From: Phycisphaerae bacterium | GTDB taxonomy: Bacteria > Planctomycetota > Phycisphaerae > UBA1845 > Fen-1342 | NCBI GenBank assembly: GCA_017999985.1 | Contig: JAGNKU010000005.1 | Location: 62,001 to 126,000 of the forward strand | Length of the DNA: 64,000 bases | Reading direction: 5' to 3' | Shown: positions 30,848-39,556 of the stretch, in pieces | Layout of the letters: every line of letters starts with the position of its first letter | Numbering within the stretch: the first letter of the stretch is position 1 | Notes under the pieces: model-generated | Told to the model about the DNA's origin: nothing | The model's input: the letters and a program-made list of their open reading frames with translations, nothing else | Database searches by the model: none | Program-made: the position numbers and the translations under genes

Positions 30848-31468
30848 TTACTTGCCGATCCCGGCAAAACCCATGAACGCGAGCGCCAGGATGCACGCCG
30901 TCAGCAGCGTGATGCCCGCGCCGCGGAACGGTTGGGGGACGTCGCTGAACTGCACGTGCTCCCGGATGCCGGCCATGATCGTGATGGCCAGCGCGAAGCC
31001 GACCCCGCCGCCGAAGGCAAATACCGTCGACTTCAACAGGCTGGCCTTGTAGACGTCGTTCATATCGATCAGCAGGCAGGCGCCCAGGATCGCGCAGTTC
31101 GTCGTGATCAGCGGCAGGAACACGCCGAAAGCCGTGTACAGCGACCGGAAGAACTTCTTCAGGTACATCTCGACGAGCTGCACCATGGCGGCGATCACCA
31201 TGATGAACGCCACGTACTTCAGGAAGTACAGGGCCTCCGGATTGCCGATGGCGCTGCCGATCGGCGTCAGGATCCAATGCACGATCATCCAGGTCACGAC
31301 GCCGGACACGGTCATCACGAACGTTACCGCGCAGCCCATGCCAAAGGCCATGTCCACCTTGCGGGACACGCCCAGGAACGGGCAGATGCCGAGGAACGTC
31401 GAGAAGACGAAGTTGTTGATCAGCACGACCCCGATGAAGATTCCGATCAGTGCGCCGAAGTCCATCAC
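30848..31468 (-). CDS. rnfA: Rnf electron transport complex subunit A
   Basis: A 206-residue integral membrane protein with about six helices. Conserved RnfA sequences are LINNFVFSTFLGICPFLGVS near residue 20 and ITTNCAILGACLL near 120, with Cys residues that bind an iron-sulfur cluster together with RnfE. The start overlaps the rnfE stop by 4 bases (rnfE ends at 31465). It is one of the two paired membrane subunits thought to carry electrons across the membrane. Confidence 0.96.
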   Translation of the reverse strand: MMDFGALIGIFIGVVLINNFVFSTFLGICPFLGVSRKVDMAFGMGCAVTFVMTVSGVVTWMIVHWILTPIGSAIGNPEALYFLKYVAFIMVIAAMVQLVEMYLKKFFRSLYTAFGVFLPLITTNCAILGACLLIDMNDVYKASLLKSTVFAFGGGVGFALAITIMAGIREHVQFSDVPQPFRGAGITLLTACILALAFMGFAGIGK

Positions 31469-32121
31469 GCACCTCCCTTCGCCGCCGCGCGGGACCGCAC
31501 ATGGTTCACGATGCCGATCACGATGCCCAGCGTCAGGAACGCGCCGGGCGGCATGATCATCACCACCCAGGCATGCGGCTCGAACAGCTTGGGATCGAGG
31601 TGCCAGCTCCAGCCGGCGTCCTGCAGGATCGTGATCCCGCCGGTGCCCAGCAGCTCACGCACAGCGCCCAGGATGCACAGCGCCAGGGTGAACCCGAGGC
31701 CGCAACCGAGGGCGTCGACAAGCGACCGCAGCACGCCGTGCTTGCTGGCGACGACCTCCGCCCGGGCGATGATGATGCAGTTCACAATGATCAGCGGCAC
31801 GAACGGCCCGAGCTTCTTGCTGACCTCGAACACGTAGGCCTTCAGCGTGAGGTCCGCGATCGTGACGAACGTGGCGATCGTCAGCGTGAAGATCAGGATC
31901 CGCACGTGCGGCTGGATGAGGTTCCGCAGCAGGCTCGTGACCAGGTTGCTCATCGTCAGCACGAAGATCACCGCCGCACCCATCACCAGCGCGTTCTCGA
32001 CCGAGTTGCTCACCGCCAGCGTCGGGCACATCCCGAGCAGCTGCACGAGCACCGGGTTGTTCGCGACAATCCCGTCCGTGAACTGCTTCAGGTTGGAGCC
32101 GTTGTTTTCCGCCATCGTCAA
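31465..32121 (-). CDS. rnfE: Rnf electron transport complex subunit E
   Basis: A 218-residue membrane protein related to RnfA. It has FTDGIVANNPVLVQLLGMCP near the N-terminus, LGPFVPLIIVNCIIIARAE near residue 120 and ALCILGAVRELLGTG. The NPVLVQLLGMCPTLAVS block and the conserved cysteines are typical. It overlaps both neighbours by 4 bases (rnfG upstream and rnfA downstream), so the operon is tightly translated. Confidence 0.96.
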   Translation of the reverse strand: MTMAENNGSNLKQFTDGIVANNPVLVQLLGMCPTLAVSNSVENALVMGAAVIFVLTMSNLVTSLLRNLIQPHVRILIFTLTIATFVTIADLTLKAYVFEVSKKLGPFVPLIIVNCIIIARAEVVASKHGVLRSLVDALGCGLGFTLALCILGAVRELLGTGGITILQDAGWSWHLDPKLFEPHAWVVMIMPPGAFLTLGIVIGIVNHVRSRAAAKGGA

Positions 32122-32720
32122 TTACTCCCTCCGGCCGCGTCGGCCGGCACCTGGCGCCGCTGCTGCAGCTCCGGCCGCACGCGCGCCAGGGCCGCGTTGA
32201 CGATGTCCGTCACCGCCTTGCTCGAAATCGTCGCCCCGGTCACCGCGCGCACCTCGTTCTGGCCCGCCACTGGCGGATGCTTCTGCACCGTGATCGGCCG
32301 CCCCGCGTCCAGGCCCTGGTATTGTCCGGCCCACTCCGCCTCGGCGATCTTGTTGCCCAGCCCCGGCGTCTCCACGTTCTCGATGACTTTGAGGCCGGTG
32401 AGCTGGGCACAGTCGGGCGCGAGCCCGGCCACGATGCGGATCTTGTCCGCGAAGCCGTTGCCCAGCATGTCAAGCGCCCAGCCCACGAACCGGCCCTGTG
32501 CGTCGAAACACTTGAACACGTTGCGGTCATACGTCGGTTTGAGATCCACCGTCTCGGTCTTCACCGCGCCGGGCACGACTTCGCCGATCGCCTCGTTCAG
32601 CGCCTTCGCCTGGTTCACCTGGATGCGCGGCAGCAGCGTGGTCTGCGCCCCGGCCAGCAGCACCGCGAACACGATGCCCAGCACCAGGATCAGCCAGGAT
32701 TCCTGCACGAACTTCTGCAC
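32118..32720 (-). CDS. rnfG: Rnf electron transport complex subunit G
   Basis: A 200-residue subunit with one N-terminal membrane anchor (WLILVLGIVFAVLLAGA). The flavin motif is TGAT at residues 161-164 in RAVTGATISSKAV, with Thr164 the expected site of covalent FMN attachment by ApbE. ENVETPGLGNKIAEAEW is the conserved FMN-binding loop. It is periplasmic apart from the anchor. Confidence 0.96.
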   Translation of the reverse strand: MQKFVQESWLILVLGIVFAVLLAGAQTTLLPRIQVNQAKALNEAIGEVVPGAVKTETVDLKPTYDRNVFKCFDAQGRFVGWALDMLGNGFADKIRIVAGLAPDCAQLTGLKVIENVETPGLGNKIAEAEWAGQYQGLDAGRPITVQKHPPVAGQNEVRAVTGATISSKAVTDIVNAALARVRPELQQRRQVPADAAGGSN

Positions 32721-32738
32721 CGTACGTCCTCCAACCCG

Positions 32739-33773
32739 CTACGCGGGCACCTTGCCGCCGAACGGCGTCGGCAGCGTCCAGCGCTCGATCAGCGGGGTCA
32801 GCGCGTTCATGATCAGGATCGCGTACATCACACCCTCGGGATAGCCGCCGTACAGGCGAATCAGCATGACCAGCACGCCGGCGCCGAGGCCGAAGATCCA
32901 TCGCCCGCACGGCGTAACCGGCGCGCCGACGTAGTCCGTCGCGATGAAAAACGCGCCAAACACCAGGGCGCCGCTGAGGAGTTGATATTCAACCACCTGG
33001 AAGCGGTGTCCGATGGCGCCGCCCGCCGCGATGAACGCGAACACGGCCGCCGCCAGCAGCATCCCCAGGGCCGGCCGCCAGTCGGCGACCTTTCTGATCA
33101 CCAGGTAGAGCCCGCCGATCAGCGCCGCGAGCGCGCTGGTCTCGCCGACGCAGCCCGCGACCCTGCCGAAGAACAGGTTCGCCACGCTGGCCAGCACGTC
33201 CGAGCCGTACTTCGCGGCCGCCAGCGGCGTGGCCCGCGTGACCGCGTCGACATCCCCGATCGCCCGCAAGGTGCCCGGCTCCATCCAGGTCGTCAGCGCA
33301 ACCGGGAAGCACACCATCAGGAACGCGCGGCCGACCATCGCGGGGTTGAACAGGTTCTGCCCCAGCCCGCCGAAGACCATCTTGCCCAGCCCGATCGCCA
33401 CAACGCCCCCGATGAAAGCCTGGTACAGGCGCAGGCCGGGCGGCAGCGAGAACGCGAGAATCACGCCGGTGACCAGGGCCGAGCCGTCGCCCAGCGAGCT
33501 CTGTGTGCGGCCGCGCATCCAGTTGGCCACGGCTTCGGCGGCGAGACAGCCGGCGGTCGTGACCAGCGTCAGCCACAGCGCGTTCAGCCTGAAGTTCCAC
33601 AACGCGACGACAAACAGCGGCACCAGCGCGAGCAGGACCTCGAACATGATGCGCCGCGTGGTCGCCGAGTCCGACAGGTGCGGCGCCGGACTGACGAGAA
33701 AGCCGCGCGCGGCTTCCGGTTTCTGCGGGGCCACCGGCAGCGGCGTGCCCGAAGCCTGGACAGCATCGCTCAT
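32739..33773 (-). CDS. rnfD: Rnf electron transport complex subunit D
   Basis: A 344-residue membrane protein from the ATG at 33773 with GGAG upstream; the open frame continues upstream without homology. It has VSPAPHLSDSATTRRIMFEV at the N-terminus, several membrane helices, GLGQNLFNPAMVGRAFLMVC and GRWIFGLGAGVLVMLIRLYG. The expected flavin site reads DAVTRATPLAA, with Thr182 in T-R-A-T instead of the usual S/T-G-A-T. RnfD carries a covalent FMN and contributes to the ion pathway. Confidence 0.95.
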   Translation of the reverse strand: MSDAVQASGTPLPVAPQKPEAARGFLVSPAPHLSDSATTRRIMFEVLLALVPLFVVALWNFRLNALWLTLVTTAGCLAAEAVANWMRGRTQSSLGDGSALVTGVILAFSLPPGLRLYQAFIGGVVAIGLGKMVFGGLGQNLFNPAMVGRAFLMVCFPVALTTWMEPGTLRAIGDVDAVTRATPLAAAKYGSDVLASVANLFFGRVAGCVGETSALAALIGGLYLVIRKVADWRPALGMLLAAAVFAFIAAGGAIGHRFQVVEYQLLSGALVFGAFFIATDYVGAPVTPCGRWIFGLGAGVLVMLIRLYGGYPEGVMYAILIMNALTPLIERWTLPTPFGGKVPA

Positions 33774-33834
33774 CGAATCTGACACTCCTTCGCCGGCGCT
33801 GCGCGGCCGGCGCTTCCACCCACTGCAATCCGCG

Positions 33835-35232
33835 TCACTTGGCGGCCGGCTTGGCCTGGCTCTGCTTCTTCGCCTGGAGGATCCGCCACTGGTTCTTGCC
33901 CGAGCGGATGTACTGCGGCAGCGGGATCTGCGCCGGGCACACAAACGCACAGCAGCCGCATTCGCAGCAGGCGTTCAGGTCGTACCGGTTGGCCAACTCG
34001 TAGTCCCGATGCTTGACCGCGTGCGCAATCTTGGTCGGCACGAGGTGCAACGGGCAGTTGTCGATGCAGCGCCCGCAACGGATGCAAGGCGTTTCCGCCC
34101 AGCGGGCCGTTTCCGCCGCCGTCATGACCGTGAAACCGCCCGTGCCTTTCACAATGGGTACGTTCAGGTTCGGCACGCACGGGCCCATCATCGGCCCGCC
34201 GGCCAGCACCTTCACGGCCGCCTCCGTCACGCCGCCGCAGGCCTCGAACAGGTCGGCGAGCAGCGTGCCGAGCGGGACGAGCCAGTTGCCCGGCTTCTTG
34301 ATACCCTGGCCGGTCACGGTGACGACGCGGTGCGTGAACGGCTTTTGCTTCACAACCGCTCGCGCGATCGTGTGGGCCGTTGCAACGTTGACGACCACGA
34401 CACCCACATCCAGCGGCAGCCCTTTCGGGGCGCTCGGCACCGTCCGCCCGAGCACCGCAGGGATCAGTTGCCGTTCGCCGCCCATGGGGTACTTCGACGC
34501 GCACACGACGACGTCGATCCCCGGCCGGCCGGCCGCGACCTTGCGCATGGTCTCGATCGCGTCCGGCTTATTGTTTTCGATGCAGATCAGGCCGCGCTCC
34601 GCCCCCGAAGACCGCATCGCGAGCTGCAGGCCAACCACGATCGCCTCGGGGCACTCCAGCATCAGCCGATGGTCAGCCGTGAGATACGGCTCGCATTCCG
34701 CGCCATTCAACAGGACCGTATCGACCGGCCGCTTGGCGTCCTTCTTCAATTTGATGAACGTCGGGAACGTCGCGCCGCCTTGCCCGACAATGCCCGCCGC
34801 GCGGATCGCGTTGCAGATCTCGTCGGATGCGTAGCGGCCGGGCTCGAAGCCACCCCAGTCGCGACTTAGGAAATCCTGCAGGAAATCCGCCGGCAGCGCG
34901 GGGGTGCCCGCAACCGGCTTCAACGGCAGCGCCGGCACGCGCCGCCCCGCCGGCAGCAGGCACATCGTCCCGGCCCCAACCGTGCCCGCGATCGAGGCGT
35001 GAATCGGCGCCGAGACAAACGCGTCGGTGTCCGCGATCTTCTCGCCGAGTTGCACCGCCTGCCCCGCCTTCACGACCGGGGTGCACGCCGCCCCGATGTG
35101 CTGCGCCATCGGCAGGAGCAGCTCTTTCGTCGGCATGAAGAGCTGGATCGGGTCGGACTCGGTGAACTTGCGATGGGGCGGATGAATGCCGCGATGGAAG
35201 CTCTTCAACCCGCCAGTGGCAATTGTCGTCAT
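33835..35232 (-). CDS. rnfC: Rnf electron transport complex subunit C
   Basis: A 465-residue peripheral subunit. The N-terminal FHRGIHPPHRK is typical. The NADH/FMN-binding part has GIVGQGGATFPTFIKL (148-163) and LLNGAECEPYLTADHRLM, related to NuoF. Two ferredoxin-type clusters are Cys383/386/389/393 and Cys422/425/428/432. RnfC exchanges electrons with NAD. Its start overlaps the stop of the upstream small gene by 4 bases. Confidence 0.97.
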   Translation of the reverse strand: MTTIATGGLKSFHRGIHPPHRKFTESDPIQLFMPTKELLLPMAQHIGAACTPVVKAGQAVQLGEKIADTDAFVSAPIHASIAGTVGAGTMCLLPAGRRVPALPLKPVAGTPALPADFLQDFLSRDWGGFEPGRYASDEICNAIRAAGIVGQGGATFPTFIKLKKDAKRPVDTVLLNGAECEPYLTADHRLMLECPEAIVVGLQLAMRSSGAERGLICIENNKPDAIETMRKVAAGRPGIDVVVCASKYPMGGERQLIPAVLGRTVPSAPKGLPLDVGVVVVNVATAHTIARAVVKQKPFTHRVVTVTGQGIKKPGNWLVPLGTLLADLFEACGGVTEAAVKVLAGGPMMGPCVPNLNVPIVKGTGGFTVMTAAETARWAETPCIRCGRCIDNCPLHLVPTKIAHAVKHRDYELANRYDLNACCECGCCAFVCPAQIPLPQYIRSGKNQWRILQAKKQSQAKPAAK

Positions 35233-35570
35233 TCCTTACCTCGAGTTCCCAGCGCGCGTAGCCGGCAGATGCCCGCGAGCGCCAGCTTGGCGAGCACCGC
35301 GCCGGCCACGAAGCCCGCCGCGCCGCCCGCGAACTGCCACACGCTCAACGTCGCCGCTCCCGCCGCGCTCAGCTCGCCACACACGTAGGCCCCCAGGATG
35401 GCACCGGCCAGCGGGATCAGAAAGACCGCGCCGGCAGAAATGGGGATCGGCAGACCCGCTTCCCCGGTGGCCGGCGTCGCGCTCCCCGATTCTGCTTCCG
35501 CCGCGAACGGGCAGCCCTCACCCGAGTGGCAATGCCCGCAGCCGAACCAGAATCGCTCCAGCATCTTCAA
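35229..35570 (-). CDS. Small RseC/SoxR-reducing-type membrane protein
   Basis: A 113-residue protein. The frame starts with TTG at 35570, 7 bases after AGGAG; the ATG at 35564 would have 13-base spacing, so TTG is preferred. After MLERFWFGCGHCHSGEGCPF (four close Cys/His ligands) come two membrane helices (AGAVFLIPLAGAILGAYVCG and FAGGAAGFVAGAVLAKLALA). RseC-like proteins with N-terminal Cys motifs accompany Rnf operons and act in SoxR reduction in Escherichia coli. Similarity here is by architecture, so the name is inference. It is the first gene of the rnf operon. Confidence 0.65.
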   Translation of the reverse strand: MKMLERFWFGCGHCHSGEGCPFAAEAESGSATPATGEAGLPIPISAGAVFLIPLAGAILGAYVCGELSAAGAATLSVWQFAGGAAGFVAGAVLAKLALAGICRLRALGTRGKE

Positions 35571-35599
35571 CGGTGTACTCCTGGATACTAAAGGGGCGT

Positions 35600-35616
35600 A
35601 TCATAACAAGTTATCA
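35600..35616 (-). promoter_or_regulatory. rnf operon -10 element overlapping a palindrome
   Basis: On the minus strand TATGAT (35605-35600) matches 5 of 6 bases of the -10 consensus, 30 bases before the first gene. It overlaps the near-perfect inverted repeat TGATAAC-TT-GTTATGA (35616-35601), with one mismatch between arms. No good -35 is visible. The palindrome resembles regulator binding sites in its form, but the regulator cannot be named. Confidence 0.5.
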
Positions 35617-35731
35617 CATGATCGCAGAAGTGGCGCGGTGAGCCTTCGCGTCGCGTGCGGTCCCGCGGCGCCGCACGTCGCCACCTCGCCGCCGGGAGAG
35701 CGTAAGCTTATTCTTCGCAGGCACTTACACC

Positions 35732-37183
35732 CTAGAACGACACGAGGCAGTGCCAGATGTACGCATGCCCCAGCGCGTCGATCTCTTCCCAGATTCGCCG
35801 CACCAACTCTTCGCGCCCGGAGATCTTCGGCCACATGCGCCGGGCTTCGTCCCAGGGCACGCAGACGCCGGGGTGCCGGCCGGGTGACGCGGCGATCGTG
35901 CCCGGTGAGTCCGTTGCGGCTGGGGCTACCGGTAGCTCGGCCGCCGAGCCCGATGAATACACGCCGTACTCGCGTGTGAAATCCGTCAGCGCCTGCATGT
36001 TCTCCACGCGGGCGTCGTTCTGAACGATCGCGCTGGCGTCCATGATGTAGCCGCCGTCCGCCGCCACGCCATCGATCACGCGTTTGCACGCGGCCCGCAC
36101 GTCCTCCGGCGTACCGAGCGCGAGCACCGTGTTTGGCACGCCGCCGCTGAGGCAGAACTTGTGCCCGATTCGCCGATGGATCTCCAGCGCATCGCCACGA
36201 TCGATGTGGTACACGATGCTGGCGTCGGGCAGCTCCGCGAAGCGGTCGAGGTGGTACGTCCAATCGCCCTCGGCGTAGAACAGCGTCTGGTGCCCGCGGC
36301 GCCACAGCTCGGCGATGATCGGTTTCAGTGTCGGCCAGTAGTGCGACTCGAACTGCTCCGGCCGCACGAACGGCACGCACCCGCGGTGCATCCAGAAGCC
36401 GACCGGCACGTTGCACTCCGGGTCGGCCGTCGTCAGCGCGACGTGCACCAGGTGCGGCATCAGGGCTTCGCAGGCGGCAAGCACCTTGTCCGGTTGCCGG
36501 AACATATCCTTCGTCAGTCCCACGTAGCCGCGCAGCTTGTCCGCGAGGATGTCGAACGGCGCCTTGAGGATGCCGGAGATCGCGGACACCGCTCCGCACT
36601 CCGCGCGGAGGCGCGCGTTCTGCGCGCCAAACGCGCCGAAGTACTTCATCATCGCCATCCCGCCCTTCAGGAAGGACAGGTTGTGGCGATACGTCGCCGG
36701 CGACCCGGGTGCGACCACGTCGCGCGCCACGCGCGGCAGCCACACGTTGAACAGAAAGCCCGTCGGGTCCGCGATCAACGCGTCGTATTCATCCGCCCGC
36801 ATGAATGCCTGGTCCGCCGGCGGCTCGCGATACTGGAAGCCCGTGTCCGGCGGCACGTCGATCCCGGGCACGCCGTAGTACTTCAGCCCGATGGCCTGCG
36901 TCAGCCCCGTCCAGACGTAGACCATGTTGCTGACGACGGCGTCCCAATCGAAATCCGCCGCACACTTGCGGACCGCCGCGAAGGCCAGCTCGTAGTCGTG
37001 TGTCACGTCCTGGCAGGTGTAGCCGGCGTAGCGAGCGGTGAATTCAGCGGCGAACGGGCGGATGGGTATGCGGTCGGGCTTGCCGTTGCGCAGCGCGGTG
37101 ACATAGCGCCGCAGACGCTCCGCATAGCGGCGTTCCATGGCGCTGGGCGTGGGCGACGCGGCGGCTGGGGCGGACTCACTCAT
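35732..37183 (-). CDS. Uroporphyrinogen decarboxylase-family protein
   Basis: A 483-residue protein of the URO-D superfamily, which includes heme-pathway HemE and corrinoid methyltransferases (MtaA, MtbA). The start ATG is MSESAPAAASPTPSAMERRY. Core parts are ALRNGKPDRIPIRPFAAEFT, FDWDAVVSNMVYVWTGLTQA, TLFYAEGDWTYHLDRFAELP and CLSGGVPNTVLALGTPEDVR, followed by KRVIDGVAADGGYIMDASAIV. The C-terminal 80 residues include a linker rich in Ala and Pro. It is longer than HemE and lies at the end of a sugar-type operon, so it is probably not the heme enzyme. The substrate is unknown. Confidence 0.82.
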   Translation of the reverse strand: MSESAPAAASPTPSAMERRYAERLRRYVTALRNGKPDRIPIRPFAAEFTARYAGYTCQDVTHDYELAFAAVRKCAADFDWDAVVSNMVYVWTGLTQAIGLKYYGVPGIDVPPDTGFQYREPPADQAFMRADEYDALIADPTGFLFNVWLPRVARDVVAPGSPATYRHNLSFLKGGMAMMKYFGAFGAQNARLRAECGAVSAISGILKAPFDILADKLRGYVGLTKDMFRQPDKVLAACEALMPHLVHVALTTADPECNVPVGFWMHRGCVPFVRPEQFESHYWPTLKPIIAELWRRGHQTLFYAEGDWTYHLDRFAELPDASIVYHIDRGDALEIHRRIGHKFCLSGGVPNTVLALGTPEDVRAACKRVIDGVAADGGYIMDASAIVQNDARVENMQALTDFTREYGVYSSGSAAELPVAPAATDSPGTIAASPGRHPGVCVPWDEARRMWPKISGREELVRRIWEEIDALGHAYIWHCLVSF

Positions 37184-37222
37184 GGCTTCGCCAGTCCTCG
37201 TCCCCCGATTCCGGCACGGCGG

Positions 37223-38224
37223 TTACCGGGCCGGTGCGGTCGCCGACTGCGATGCGGGCTGCGAAGTCGGTCGCAGCGGCGACGTGGAGAGCCACAGTTG
37301 ATACAGCGACTCAATCTTGGCCGGCTCGATCTGCCCGTCCCAGGCGGCGACGCCGTAGACCAGCCGCAGCGACTCGCCGGCTTTCAATTTCGTGGGATGT
37401 TCATGCAGCTTGAGCGTCGCTGCCAGGCGGGCGTATGGCGCTTTCGCGGCCAGCCAGGCGGCCGGCCAGGGATTGCCAGGATGATCGAAGAGCGCCAAGG
37501 TGACCGGCTTGCCGTCTGTGTTGGTGGTGTAGGCACACCAGCGCCCAGCGTACACCGTCGCGTTCTGCGACTCCGCCGAGGTGGGGGTCTGCGCGGTGAT
37601 GAAATGCACGTCCAGCTCTGGTGCCGTCACGATTCGCAGCCCCAGGCCGGCGTCGCGATCGTCCGTCAGTTCCACATCCGCCACGCCCGGTGCCGGCTCC
37701 AGCACCATGCGCCAATCGAAGAGCACGGCGCCGGCGTCGAGAACGGGTTGGGTGCCCCACACCCACACGGTCCGGTGCTCGGCCAGCAGGGGCTTGCCCT
37801 CCGGCGAGCGCCATTCAAGATCCTGCATGAAGCCGGCGTTCATGCGCGGGTTGCCGGCGTGAATCGTCTGGTGAACGATTTTCCCCACCTTCGCGGCTTC
37901 GCCCCAAAAGTCCACGCCGTTGACCGTGGCGGCGTACATCAGGCCGCGGTGATGCGCGTACTCGGTCGGCGCCTCAAGCAGGAGTGGCACGCCCTTGGGC
38001 GTGTGGAGCGCCTGCAGGTAGGGCCTCGGATCGTGCTCATACCGGTAGCGTAAGATCACCCGCGCCCCCGCGGACACGGTCGCGAACTCGGGGTCGATCT
38101 TGATGTGCAGGGCATCGCCCGTCGGCAGCGGCACTTGCGCCGCGCCCGGTACGGCGCCGGCGGCCAGAGCCGCGATGACCAAGCCGGTGACGCACAGGCC
38201 GCGTCGTCTCGGATGGATGCGCAT
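37223..38224 (-). CDS. Secreted DUF6807 (PmoA-like) protein
   Basis: A 333-residue protein with a signal peptide (GLCVTGLVIAALAAGAVPGA, cut near AQV). Family landmarks are PLLLEAPTEYAHHRGLMYAA (paired His), QDLEWRSPEGKPLLAEHRTV and LFDHPGNPWPAAWLAAKAPY. These proteins are common in planctomycetes next to oxidoreductases and DUF1080 proteins. No enzymatic activity is known to me. The extreme C-terminus (PTSQPASQSATAPAR) is low complexity. The gene is 45 bases downstream of the Gfo/Idh/MocA gene. Confidence 0.8.
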   Translation of the reverse strand: MRIHPRRRGLCVTGLVIAALAAGAVPGAAQVPLPTGDALHIKIDPEFATVSAGARVILRYRYEHDPRPYLQALHTPKGVPLLLEAPTEYAHHRGLMYAATVNGVDFWGEAAKVGKIVHQTIHAGNPRMNAGFMQDLEWRSPEGKPLLAEHRTVWVWGTQPVLDAGAVLFDWRMVLEPAPGVADVELTDDRDAGLGLRIVTAPELDVHFITAQTPTSAESQNATVYAGRWCAYTTNTDGKPVTLALFDHPGNPWPAAWLAAKAPYARLAATLKLHEHPTKLKAGESLRLVYGVAAWDGQIEPAKIESLYQLWLSTSPLRPTSQPASQSATAPAR

Positions 38225-38269
38225 CGTCAGTCTCCTGTCCTCCGGCGGCAGTCGTAGTCCGTGGGCCGC

Positions 38270-39553
38270 CTACAGCCGATACGGCGCCCGCTTCGGCCGA
38301 TCCAGCCAGCGGGCCGCGATGTCGTCGCCGACTAGTTCCTGTCGCGCCGGGTCCCAGTGCAGCGTCCGCCCCAGCCACCAGGCGATGTTGCCGAGGTGAC
38401 AGACGATCACCGAGGTCGCGCCGATCGCCACGTCGCAAATCGGCCGCCCGCGCGTGCGGATGCAGTGCAGCCAGTCCTCGTAGTGCCCGCGACTCTCGTA
38501 CAGGTGCACCTCGTTTGGCCCGAGCGGCGATTTGCGAATGCTCGCCGGCCACGTCGTCAGATGATCGCGATTGACCTCGAGCTTGCCTTCCGTACCGGTG
38601 AAGAGCACGCCATCCGCGCCGCCGTGCTGCACCAGTACGCCGTTGGCATAGCGGTAGGTCAGCGGCGCGCCGGTTTGCCCGTTCGGTGGGATGATCTCGA
38701 CCGGCCCGCTGCCGTCCATGCCGAGGCCCCACTGCGCGATGTCGAAGTGATGCGCGCCCCAGTCCGTCATCTTCCCGCCCGAGTAGTCACGAATCCGCCG
38801 CCAGCCATCCTCGTAGTACGACCCGCAGCGCAGGTGATGATAGGGCTTCCAGGGTGCTGGGCCCAGCCAGCGCTCGTAGTCTAGCCCGGGCGGCACCGGC
38901 TCTTCCGGCAGGTAGATTTCCGTCGAGGGCGGCCCCACGCCGACGTTGACGGTCTTCACTTCACCGATCCGGCCGCTACGCACCAGTTCGCAGGCCAGGC
39001 GGAAGTTCGCGCTGGAACGCTGCTGGCTGCCCGTCTGGAACACCGTGCCGTAGCGGCGCGCCACGCGGACCATCTCCTGCGCCTCGCGGATTGTCAGCGA
39101 CAACGGCTTCTCGCAGTACACATCCTTGCCAGCACGACAGGCCGCGATGGCCATGATCGCGTGCCAATGCTCCGGGACGGCGAGCACGACCGCGTCAATG
39201 TCGGCGCGCTCCATGATCCTTTCATATTCGTTGTACGCGGCACAGCCCGTGTAGTGTCCGTCGCGCTGTGCGGCGCCATAGGTCTCCTCAACCTGGTGCT
39301 GCGCCTCGTTGCGCGCGGTGGTGTCCACGTCGCAGACAGCGAGGATTTGCACGCCGCCGTGGCCGAGCAGATTGCGCACGTGCTCGCGGCCCATCTTCTT
39401 CAGGCCGATGATGCCGAGCGTGACACGCTCCGACGGCGCCCGCCGTGCCGGCGTACCAAGCACGGTGCGGGGCACGAGCCAGGGCGCGGCGACGGCGACC
39501 AGCCCCGCCCGCTTGAGAAATCCACGTCGCGTCATCGGTTGTGCGCGGGACAT
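38270..39553 (-). CDS. Tat-exported Gfo/Idh/MocA-family oxidoreductase
   Basis: A 427-residue protein with a twin-arginine signal MTRRGFLKRAGLVAVAAPWL. The NAD(P) Rossmann region is VTLGIIGLKKMGREHVRNLL, with Leu-Lys-Lys-Met in place of the usual GxGxxG end. The catalytic-type motif is CEKPLSLTIREAQEMVRVAR. A substrate domain includes KMTDWGAHHFDIAQWGLGMD. The family oxidises or reduces sugars and inositols with bound NAD. Its start lies only 3 bases after the DUF1080 stop codon, a strong sign of one pathway. Confidence 0.9.
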   Translation of the reverse strand: MSRAQPMTRRGFLKRAGLVAVAAPWLVPRTVLGTPARRAPSERVTLGIIGLKKMGREHVRNLLGHGGVQILAVCDVDTTARNEAQHQVEETYGAAQRDGHYTGCAAYNEYERIMERADIDAVVLAVPEHWHAIMAIAACRAGKDVYCEKPLSLTIREAQEMVRVARRYGTVFQTGSQQRSSANFRLACELVRSGRIGEVKTVNVGVGPPSTEIYLPEEPVPPGLDYERWLGPAPWKPYHHLRCGSYYEDGWRRIRDYSGGKMTDWGAHHFDIAQWGLGMDGSGPVEIIPPNGQTGAPLTYRYANGVLVQHGGADGVLFTGTEGKLEVNRDHLTTWPASIRKSPLGPNEVHLYESRGHYEDWLHCIRTRGRPICDVAIGATSVIVCHLGNIAWWLGRTLHWDPARQELVGDDIAARWLDRPKRAPYRL

Positions 39554-39556
39554 GCT

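Noticed and set aside
29798-33782. Long plus-strand frames opposite the rnf genes
   Set aside because: They are His- and Arg-rich antisense frames with no ribosome sites, while all seven minus-strand genes have clear motifs.
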